Shown in pieces: positions 27,000-33,454 of a stretch of 64,000 nucleotides of DNA. The stretch is from positions 1 to 64,000 of the forward strand of contig NZ_BCRB01000007.1 of assembly GCF_001552375.1 (NCBI RefSeq), in the 5' to 3' direction. Position 1 is the first letter of the stretch, and each line of letters begins with the position of its first letter. This DNA is from Cellulomonas iranensis NBRC 101100 = JCM 18110. GTDB lineage: Bacteria; Actinomycetota; Actinomycetes; Actinomycetales; Cellulomonadaceae. Below the pieces are notes generated by a model, which saw only the letters and a program-made list of their open reading frames with translations, searched no databases and was not told where the DNA came from. Made by a program: the position numbers and the translations under genes.

Positions 27000-27608
27000 A
27001 TGAGCCAGCCCGTCCCCGACCCGAGCCCCGCCGCGCAGCCCCGCCGGTCGTGGTTCGCGCGGCACAAGATCCTGACGACGCTCGGCGCCGTGGTCGTCGT
27101 GGTGGCCGTGGCGAGCGCGCTGGGCGGTGGTGGCGACGACGCTCCGCCGGCATCGTCCGCCGCGTCGGCCCCCGCCGGTGACGCTCCGGCGGACGAGAGC
27201 CCGGCGAGCACCGCCGCGGGCATCGGGACACCGGTCCGCGACGGCAAGTTCGAGTTCACGGTCACCGGGGTCGAGCCGGGCGTGACGCGCGTCGGCGACG
27301 ACGTGTTCGGCCAGGACGCGCAGGGGCTGTTCCTGCTGGTCCACGTCGCCGTGACCAACATCGGGGACGAGGCGCAGTACTTCGACGGCAGCAGCCAGAA
27401 GCTCACGGACACGCAGGGCCGCACGCACTCCGCCGACACGGGCGCCGCGATCTACCTGGGCGACGCGCAGTCGTTCCTCAACCAGATCAACCCGGGCAAC
27501 AGCGTGCAGGGCACGGTCGTGTTCGACGTCCCGGCGGACGCCGCTCCCGCGACCGTCGAGCTGCACGACTCGCCGTTCTCGGGCGGTGTCGAGGTCACGC
27601 TGGGCTGA
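27000..27608 (+). CDS. Membrane-anchored DUF4352 protein
   Basis: This 202-residue protein has a basic N-terminus (RRSWFARHK), one membrane helix (about 25-40), a Ser/Ala/Pro linker and a DUF4352 immunoglobulin-like domain (about 80-200: FEFTVTGVEPG, GLFLLVHVAVTNIGDEAQYF, NPGNSVQGTVVFDVP). GAGGAG 7 bases upstream supports ATG 27000 over the overlapping GTG. DUF4352 proteins are exported actinobacterial and firmicute proteins of unclear function. It is divergent from the two-component operon, so it may be its target. Confidence 0.9.
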   Translation: MSQPVPDPSPAAQPRRSWFARHKILTTLGAVVVVVAVASALGGGGDDAPPASSAASAPAGDAPADESPASTAAGIGTPVRDGKFEFTVTGVEPGVTRVGDDVFGQDAQGLFLLVHVAVTNIGDEAQYFDGSSQKLTDTQGRTHSADTGAAIYLGDAQSFLNQINPGNSVQGTVVFDVPADAAPATVELHDSPFSGGVEVTLG

Positions 27609-27618
27609 GCGGCGACGA

Positions 27619-27655
27619 GCGGGAGGGCGCGTCGGCCGCGGCGGCGCCCTCCCGC
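27619..27655. terminator. Bidirectional hairpin between convergent genes
   Basis: A perfect 12-bp stem, GCGGGAGGGCGC paired with GCGCCCTCCCGC, has a 13-base loop. It sits in the 57-base gap between the converging DUF4352 and DUF429 genes. There is no U tract, as is common in such GC-rich genomes. Confidence 0.75.
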
Positions 27656-27665
27656 CGCTGGGGTG

Positions 27666-28424
27666 TCACGACGTCGGATCCGGCAGTCCCGGCACCACGA
27701 CGTACCCCTCGCCCACCGTCCCCAGCACGACCATCCGCTCGCGCTGCGTCCCCCACAGGCACGCGAGGTACGCGCACACGATCGCGTCGACCTCGTCCTC
27801 GACCCGCTCCAGCGCGGCGGCCCGCGCGGCACCGCCGACCTCGGCGCGGATGGATGCCCAGCGCGCGTCGTCACCGAGCCCGAGCGCGTCGCCCATGACG
27901 TCCTCGACGTGGTCGAGCAGCTGCGCCCACGCGGTCTGCCGCACCTGGAGCGGCCGCCCTTGCTTGGCCTTGTACGGCAGCACGCGCGGCAGCCCGAACA
28001 GCACGACCATCGCCGGGTGCGGGTACACCTCGATCGCCACCGACACCCCGGGCGCGGGCCGGACGTCGGGGTCGACGCACCAGCCGTGCCGCTGCGCGAG
28101 CGTCTCGGCGCGCGGCGGGTCCATGTGCGGACGGCCCCGGTTCGACGGGTGCGCACCGGCGTGGAACCTCCCGAAGTGCCGCGTCACCAGCGCCTCCCCC
28201 AGCCGCCGCCCCGTGAGGTTCGGCACGACGAGCGGCGCGTCGACCGCGACGACGACGTCCCGTCCCGACGTGTGCCGGTCGAGGACCGCGTCGATCTCGT
28301 CGTCCGTGCGCACGGACGACGAGTGCACCAGCCGCCCGGCGCCGTCGAGCACCGCGACGCCCGTGCGGGCCGTACGTCCCCACGCGAGGTCGAGCCCGAC
28401 GTACCTGCGCGGCTCGTCGCGCAC
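27666..28424 (-). CDS. DUF429 predicted RNase H-like nuclease
   Basis: The fold starts with YVGLDLAWG, whose Asp is the first acidic residue of the RNase H-like core. It continues with VVVAVDAPLVVPN and PHPAMVVLFGLP, and ends with ERVEDEVDAIVCAYLA carrying the last acidic residues. That is the DUF429 pattern. GTG 28424 is given because the conserved fold begins 7 codons later; GTG 28458 or ATG 28517 would add a non-conserved leader, and none has a clear ribosome binding site. The role is unknown; family members are predicted metal-dependent nucleases. Confidence 0.85.
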   Translation of the reverse strand: MRDEPRRYVGLDLAWGRTARTGVAVLDGAGRLVHSSSVRTDDEIDAVLDRHTSGRDVVVAVDAPLVVPNLTGRRLGEALVTRHFGRFHAGAHPSNRGRPHMDPPRAETLAQRHGWCVDPDVRPAPGVSVAIEVYPHPAMVVLFGLPRVLPYKAKQGRPLQVRQTAWAQLLDHVEDVMGDALGLGDDARWASIRAEVGGAARAAALERVEDEVDAIVCAYLACLWGTQRERMVVLGTVGEGYVVVPGLPDPTS

Positions 28425-28538
28425 GGTTCCTGCTCTGCTCACCGGGTCAGTGAACACCGCCGCGCCGACACGAGCCCGGGCGGGTAGGGGCCGTCCACAG
28501 ATCGGCTGAACCCTCACCGCCGCACCCTCGCGAACCGG

Positions 28539-28544
28539 TACCTT
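28539..28544 (+). promoter_or_regulatory. -10 box TACCTT for a leaderless mRNA
   Basis: TACCTT ends 6 bases before the ATG at 28551, and no ribosome binding site is present. A TANNNT box 6-7 bases ahead of the start codon is the usual layout of leaderless transcripts in actinobacteria. No clear -35 box is visible. Confidence 0.6.
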
Positions 28545-28550
28545 CCCGGC

Positions 28551-29144
28551 ATGCGGATGCAGGGGCGAACGACGCGCGCGGCGGTGGTGACGGGGATGGT
28601 CGTGCTCGTGGCCGGTGGGTGCACGGGGTCACCGGAACCGGGGCCCGCGACGTCTGCGACCACAGACACGACGTTCTCGCCGACCGCGACGCCATCAAGT
28701 TCACCAACACTGGACGCGATGATGCCGCCTGAGCGGCCAGCCGAGATGTCGGACCAGAGTGCCACCGGGGCGTCCGCCGCCGCCTCCTACTTCTTCGCGC
28801 TGTACCCCTACGTCTTTGCGAGCGGCGACCTGACGGAGTGGTCGGCGCTGTCGTCGGAGACGTGCGAGTACTGCCAGAACGTCAGGAGGAGCGTCGAAGA
28901 CCAGACAGCACGCGGAGTCGTGGGAGAAGGCGCCGAGATCACGATCGAGTCCGCTGAAGGCATCGAAGTGGCACCCGGGGAGACGTATGCGGCCGATCTC
29001 GTCGTCGTTCAGGCACCGTCATTCGAAGTGACGAAGGACGGGGAACGAGTCCCCGACGGCGACGGAGGGCGGTTCCAGATTCACGTTGCCCTCGGGTGGG
29101 AGTCGGGTTGGGTCGTCCGAGCGATCGACGCGGCCCGTGCGTAG
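28551..29144 (+). CDS. DUF6318-type lipoprotein
   Basis: This 197-residue lipoprotein has a signal peptide ending in the lipobox VAGGC (Cys24), then a Thr/Ser/Pro linker. The globular domain (about 75-195) has ASYFFALYPYVFASGDL, then SSETCEYCQNV with a CxxC pair, and ends GWVVRAIDAARA. This is the pattern of the actinobacterial DUF6318 family, whose fold resembles NTF2-like domains. A second, diverged copy lies at 30294. Function unknown. Confidence 0.85.
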   Translation: MRMQGRTTRAAVVTGMVVLVAGGCTGSPEPGPATSATTDTTFSPTATPSSSPTLDAMMPPERPAEMSDQSATGASAAASYFFALYPYVFASGDLTEWSALSSETCEYCQNVRRSVEDQTARGVVGEGAEITIESAEGIEVAPGETYAADLVVVQAPSFEVTKDGERVPDGDGGRFQIHVALGWESGWVVRAIDAARA

Positions 29145-30033
29145 TGCAGGGCTCCACAGGCTCGGGCCAGCTCTGCTCGTCGCGGCCGTTCTCGCGGCCA
29201 GCACCTCCCCTGCCGCACGGGCTGACGACCTCGACGCTGCGGTCTCCGACGACCAGAAGGCCTACCTGATCACCGTCGGCGCCGTTGAGCGTCGGGCAGA
29301 GCAGAACGCCGCGATTCCTCTCGAGCAGCGGCTCGTGGACTACCAGCGCGCCCCGAACTGCCAGAACCCCGACGGCACCTGGATCCGCGGCTCGGGCGAC
29401 GGCACCTGCCCCCACGGCGAGGGCACCCCCAACGCACCCGTCCTGTGCGCCGGCCCCGGCCAGAGCGTCGTGTGGCCCATGTGGCGACGCGAACGCACCA
29501 CCCCCGCCACACCCTGGGGCCCCTGGACCCGCCTGGACTTCGGCGGCTGCAGCACCGACCTGCTGCCCACCCTCACCGAAGCCGACTTCCGCCGCCTGCC
29601 CCTGCCCGCACCCACCCTCACCCTGCAACCCGACCGCGGCTGGGTCCTGATCAACATCGCCACCATCGTCACCACCGACCCCGACCCCGTCACCCTGCGC
29701 ACCGACCTGCTCGGCCACGGCATCACCGTCGAAGCCACCCCCACCACCTGGACCTACGACTTCGGCGACGGCCACACCCTGACCACACGAAGCCCCGGGC
29801 ACCCCTACCCCCACCACGACGTCTTCCACGAGTACGAACACCCCGGCACCACCACCATCACCCTCACCGCCACCTGGACCGGCCGCTACCTCATCGACGG
29901 CACCACCACCTGGCACACCATCAACGGCACCGCCACCACAACCACCACCAGCACCCCCCTCACCATCGAAGAACTCACCTCCCGCCTCGTCGCCACCCAC
30001 TGCAACACCCAGCCCAAGCCCGCCGACTGCTGA
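29137..30033 (+). CDS. Secreted PKD-domain protein
   Basis: GTG 29137 begins a signal peptide (MRSAGLHRLGPALLVAAVLA) with a likely cut after ARA. It overlaps the preceding lipoprotein gene by 8 bases, so the two are coupled. The mature 270-residue protein has a cysteine-rich section (about 60-145: NCQNPDGTWIRGSGDGTCPHG, GCSTDLLPTL). A PKD-like beta domain follows, TWTYDFGDGHTLTT to FHEYEHPGTTTITLTATW. Codons in the second half use C-ending Thr, Pro and His almost only, giving a very C-rich coding strand. Such proteins are common beside DUF6318 lipoproteins in actinobacteria; role unknown. Confidence 0.85.
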   Translation: MRSAGLHRLGPALLVAAVLAASTSPAARADDLDAAVSDDQKAYLITVGAVERRAEQNAAIPLEQRLVDYQRAPNCQNPDGTWIRGSGDGTCPHGEGTPNAPVLCAGPGQSVVWPMWRRERTTPATPWGPWTRLDFGGCSTDLLPTLTEADFRRLPLPAPTLTLQPDRGWVLINIATIVTTDPDPVTLRTDLLGHGITVEATPTTWTYDFGDGHTLTTRSPGHPYPHHDVFHEYEHPGTTTITLTATWTGRYLIDGTTTWHTINGTATTTTTSTPLTIEELTSRLVATHCNTQPKPADC

Positions 30034-30293
30034 GCCCTGACGCCCCACGGACGCACGGCGGCGCTCGCCGTGCCCGTGTGCGCGGGCAGCGCCCACCTCT
30101 GTGACGCATCGCGTGCGGGTGCCCGTGCGGCTCCGGCGCGAACCGCGCGTGTCTCCGTTGCGCCAGGTGGCGGGATCGCACCCCTTCCGCCTCACAGGCA
30201 CCGAGCCGTCCACACCGTCGACGCGCATCACCGTCGTCCACAGATGCCCCGCATCCCGTCCACGGCCCGGCCCGGCACCGCGAGGATCGGGAC

Positions 30294-30926
30294 ATGCCGA
30301 GACTTCCCCTCCGCGCCCGGCGGACCGCCGCCGCAGCCGCCCTGCTCACCGCGCTCATGACCACGTTGCTCGCCTGCACCGCCCCATCCCCGTCGCCCAC
30401 CGGCAACTCACCTTCCCGGGCCCGGGCGGCCGAGTCGACGACACCGCCCACGACCGCCGCGCCGAGCGCCGCCGCGACCCCGACATCCGTCGCGGTCAGC
30501 GAGGAGCCGGACGTGCAGGCAGCCGTCGCAGCCGGCGCCGAGTTCTTCGACGTGTTCGCGACGGCCCTCAACGACGGTGACAGCACCGCCCTGCGCCGTT
30601 GGGCGGGGCCGGGCTGCGGCTGGTGCGAGAGCATCGCGCAGCAGGTCGACGCCGAGCTGCAGACCGACGGCTCCACGGGGGCGGAGGCTGCGGCGATGGT
30701 CCGTCACAGGTTCGACGCCGTCACCACACGTGGCGGGCGCGAAGCGCCGGGTGAGTACGTCGTCGAGGTCGGCGCGGACCACGTCGTCACCACGACCTGG
30801 GAGGAGGCTCCGGAGATGTGGCAGATCCACATCGGGGAGCCCGAGCGCCTCGTCCTGGCGCTGGCGCTCACCCCGCGCGACGACGGCTGGCAGGTCGATG
30901 GCGTACGTGTCGTCGAGGGTGGTTGA
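30294..30926 (+). CDS. DUF6318-like lipoprotein, second copy
   Basis: This 210-residue lipoprotein has the signal peptide RRTAAAAALLTALMTTLLAC, with Cys28 as lipid site. The domain from about residue 75 has AAGAEFFDVFATALNDGD, GPGCGWCESI with a CxxC pair as in the first copy, and ends GWQVDGVRVVEGG. Sequence identity with the 28551 protein is low but motif order is the same. The 260 bases before it hold no other gene that I can support. The start has GAGGAT close upstream, which could serve as a -10 or a ribosome binding site. Confidence 0.8.
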   Translation: MPRLPLRARRTAAAAALLTALMTTLLACTAPSPSPTGNSPSRARAAESTTPPTTAAPSAAATPTSVAVSEEPDVQAAVAAGAEFFDVFATALNDGDSTALRRWAGPGCGWCESIAQQVDAELQTDGSTGAEAAAMVRHRFDAVTTRGGREAPGEYVVEVGADHVVTTTWEEAPEMWQIHIGEPERLVLALALTPRDDGWQVDGVRVVEGG

Positions 30927-31027
30927 GGCACGAGGCCGCGGCGTCGTCGCGTACCTGACCCACGGGCTGCTGAGCGGATCCCGCAGACCCGGCTCAACCG
31001 GACGCCCCGAGGCGCCGATGCAGCGGC

Positions 31028-31828
31028 ATGCCTGCCGACCGCGCACCCTCGGACCGGCACCCCGCGTTCGCCGAACACGCACCTTCGGACCGGCGCCCCG
31101 CGTTCGGCGACCGCACCCCGCCGACGGCGCGGCACCCGCGGACGGCCCCGACACGGCGCCCACGCCCCCGACGACGACGCTCGGTCAACCCCACCCGCGG
31201 CCTCACCGCGCTGGCGACCGTGCTCGTCGTCGCGTGGATCGGCCTCGGACGCCCCAACACCGTGGACGCTCTGACGGCTGCGCTCCCCTGGCAGCAGGTC
31301 ACCACCACGACCACGGCACCGCCAGCACAAGCACCGGCGTCGGCACCGGCGGCGGCACCCGTCGACACGACCGACCTGACCACCCCACCCGCGGACGTCG
31401 AGGGGCCGTTCCGCGTGGTCCGCGTCGTCGACGGCGACACGTTGATCGTCGCCAAGCCCGACCGCGAGACGCGGGTGCGGCTCATCGGCATCGACACCCC
31501 GGAGTCCGTCGCACCCGACCGGCCCGTCGAGTGCTTCGGGCCCGAGGCGTCGGCGCGCACCACCGAGCTGCTGGCCGGGCAGACCGTCACGCTGCGCGGC
31601 GACCCGACGCAGGACGGGGTCGACCAGTACGGGCGCGAGCTCGACTACGTGTGGCTGCCTGACGGCCGGCTGCTCAACCACGTGCTGGTCGCCGAGGGGT
31701 ACGCGGTCGAGCACACCTACGCCGCGCCGTACGCGTACCAGCAGCACCTGCGCGCCGCGCAGCAGCAGGCGCAGGACGCCGGCGCGGGTCTGTGGTCAGC
31801 GACCACCTGCGGCGGCGTCACCGGCTGA
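31028..31828 (+). CDS. Membrane-anchored thermonuclease (SNase) homologue
   Basis: This 266-residue protein has an Arg/Pro-rich cytoplasmic N-terminus that includes a 12-residue tandem repeat, one membrane helix (about 57-75, LTALATVLVVAWIGLG), a Thr/Ala/Pro linker and a staphylococcal-nuclease domain (about 128-262). The active site is recognisable: VVDGDTLIV, VRLIGIDTPES with the catalytic Arg and Glu neighbours, and QYGRELDYVWL with the second Arg. It should cut DNA or RNA outside the membrane in a calcium-dependent way. The 3' end overlaps the convergent EI24 gene by 33 bases. Confidence 0.92.
   Translation: MPADRAPSDRHPAFAEHAPSDRRPAFGDRTPPTARHPRTAPTRRPRPRRRRSVNPTRGLTALATVLVVAWIGLGRPNTVDALTAALPWQQVTTTTTAPPAQAPASAPAAAPVDTTDLTTPPADVEGPFRVVRVVDGDTLIVAKPDRETRVRLIGIDTPESVAPDRPVECFGPEASARTTELLAGQTVTLRGDPTQDGVDQYGRELDYVWLPDGRLLNHVLVAEGYAVEHTYAAPYAYQQHLRAAQQQAQDAGAGLWSATTCGGVTG
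31043..31114 (+). repeat. 36-base tandem repeat, two copies, in thermonuclease N-terminus
   Basis: Two in-frame 36-base units (31043-31078 and 31079-31114) encode APSDRHPAFAEH and APSDRRPAFGDR. Differences between the copies are few, so the duplication looks fairly recent. Confidence 0.85.
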
Positions 31829-32647
31829 CGGCAGCGGCCCCGGCTCCGCGCCCGACCTACCCGCCGCACTCGGCCCACCCACCGCACCCACAGCACCCGC
31901 CCGACCCGTCACATCCGGCCCACCCGACCCCAGCAGCCGGTGCGCGAGCATCGTCGACCCGGCGATCGCGGCGGGCATCGTCGCGACCGCACCGCCGGGT
32001 ACGAGGAAGCACAGCTGCGTCGCCGCGCCGAACCCGAGAGCGACCGTGCGCTGCGCACGCAGCAGCCGGTTGCGCTCGGCACGCGACAGGCCGCGGGCGA
32101 CGAGCGCGCGCGACGTGAGCTCGTGGGCCAGCACCCAACCCGTGAGCAGGACGCCGGCGACCCACCCGGTCACCGTGCCGATCACGGGGACCAGGCCGAG
32201 AGCGCCGGCCAGCACCGCAACCACGAGCCCCCGCGCCATGAGGGCGAACCCGTCGACGGCGCCCCGCCAGAAGCCCGTGTCACCGTCGGGCACGGCACCC
32301 GTCTCGTCCTGCTCGACGGCTCGCCAAATGCGGTCGTAGAACGGCTCACCGACCGTCAGCGTCAACGCCGTGAACGTCACGACCACCAGCACGACGGCGG
32401 CAGCGAGCACCACGGCCTGCGCGACGAGCTCCGCCACGCGCTCCCAGAACGGGGTCCAGTCGTCGGCGAACGGCGTCAACCAGTCGCCGACGCGCCCCAG
32501 GTTCAGCACGAGCACGCCGATCGCGACGACCATCACGACGCCGACCAGCGCCGCGGGCACGAGCCCGAGCGCCATCGTCGACGTCCGTCGCCGCCAGAAC
32601 CCCCACCCGCGCAGCAGCAGCCGGGCACCGTCGAGGAAGTCACTCAT
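31796..32647 (-). CDS. EI24-domain (CysZ-like) membrane protein
   Basis: ATG 32647 begins MSDFLDGARLLLRGWGFW, the typical EI24 start (a soluble helix before the first membrane segment). Four or more membrane helices follow: LVPAALVGVVMVVAIGVLVL, VVLAAAVVLVVVTFTALTL, LVVAVLAGALGLVPVIGTVT and a C-terminal AAIAGSTMLAHRLLG. EPFYDRIWRAVE lies between them. The last 35 residues are low-complexity Gly/Ala/Pro. The bacterial family includes CysZ sulfate permeases, but nothing here links it to sulfate. Confidence 0.87.
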   Translation of the reverse strand: MSDFLDGARLLLRGWGFWRRRTSTMALGLVPAALVGVVMVVAIGVLVLNLGRVGDWLTPFADDWTPFWERVAELVAQAVVLAAAVVLVVVTFTALTLTVGEPFYDRIWRAVEQDETGAVPDGDTGFWRGAVDGFALMARGLVVAVLAGALGLVPVIGTVTGWVAGVLLTGWVLAHELTSRALVARGLSRAERNRLLRAQRTVALGFGAATQLCFLVPGGAVATMPAAIAGSTMLAHRLLGSGGPDVTGRAGAVGAVGGPSAAGRSGAEPGPLPSAGDAAAGGR

Positions 32648-32982
32648 GGTGGCGGCAGCGTACGACGCCCCGGACGACGCGGCCCGACAGGGACGGAACG
32701 CGCCGCCCGCGCCCCCACCGGCCCCACCCACACGGTGACCCCGCCATCGGTCGCACGACGACCGACGCGAGCACCACCGATGACGGGGTCGCCGGACGCG
32801 GCACCGCTCGACGCCCTCCCCGTCGCACGCGGGACCGCTCGTCACCGTCATCCGTCGCGAGCCGGACCGTCCGAGACCGTCATCCGTCGCGCGGGTGCAC
32901 CGCGACGAGCGACCGATGACGGGGTCGGTGAGGTCGCTCGTGCGGAGGCCGCGCCGGTGGCTCGTCAGCGCGGCCAGCTCCG
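32648..32982. repeat. 335-base non-coding gap with short dispersed repeats
   Basis: No gene is supported here. ACCGATGACGGGGTCG occurs twice (32776-32791, 32912-32927) and ACCGTCATCCGTCGCG twice (32844-32859, 32876-32891). The second motif is close to the reverse complement of the first (CGGTCATCGGT against CCGTCATCCGT), so the gap can fold on itself. Purpose unknown; transcription termination or repeat expansion are possible. Confidence 0.7.
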
Positions 32983-33159
32983 TCAGGGGGTCGGGTCGTC
33001 GCCCGTCGGGTCGGACGGGTAGACCCGCCGGATGCCGGTGTCCTGCGTGTCTCCGGGCTCGGGGTCGCCGTCCGGGCCGTGCGCACCGGGCAGCGGCTGG
33101 TTCTCGGGGTCGTCCGTCTCGGGACGCTGGCTCGCCGGGTGGACGGTGTCCTCGCTCAT
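32983..33159 (-). CDS. Small acidic hydrophilic protein
   Basis: This 58-residue protein (MSEDTVHPASQRPETDDPEN) is rich in Asp, Pro and Gly, with no hydrophobic core, so it is probably disordered. The ATG at 33159 starts it; upstream in-frame sequence is Arg-rich and unlike a protein. The ribosome binding site is only a G run. Small disordered acidic proteins of this kind are common in Cellulomonas-like genomes; this one remains hypothetical. Confidence 0.55.
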   Translation of the reverse strand: MSEDTVHPASQRPETDDPENQPLPGAHGPDGDPEPGDTQDTGIRRVYPSDPTGDDPTP

Positions 33160-33454
33160 GCCCCCACGCTCACGCCGCGGCCGGCGGCACGCCAGCCGAC
33201 GGGACGAACCCGCCGGTGGCGAGCCAGCCCACCGGGTCCGCCCCCGCTGGACAGCCGACCGAGAATGCCCAGACGGACAATCGCCCAACAAAGCGTCGAA
33301 CAATGAACGCCGCGAAACGCGGGTGAATTCGCACGGAAACGCCCGTCGGTCCTGGTGAGCGGAGCATCATGGCCCCACCGGTGCCGCGACGGCGCAGCAC
33401 CGGGGACGCGGCGCAGCGCGTCGCGTCATCCGGCGATCCAGGGGGCGGATCCGC
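33160..33454. promoter_or_regulatory. Divergent gap upstream of the DUF4157 gene
   Basis: This 295-base stretch lies between the leftward small gene and the rightward DUF4157 gene. It contains a slightly AT-richer patch at about 33255-33350 (CCAACAAAGCG, ACAATGAACGCC) that could hold promoters. No clear -35/-10 pair or hairpin was found. Confidence 0.35.
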
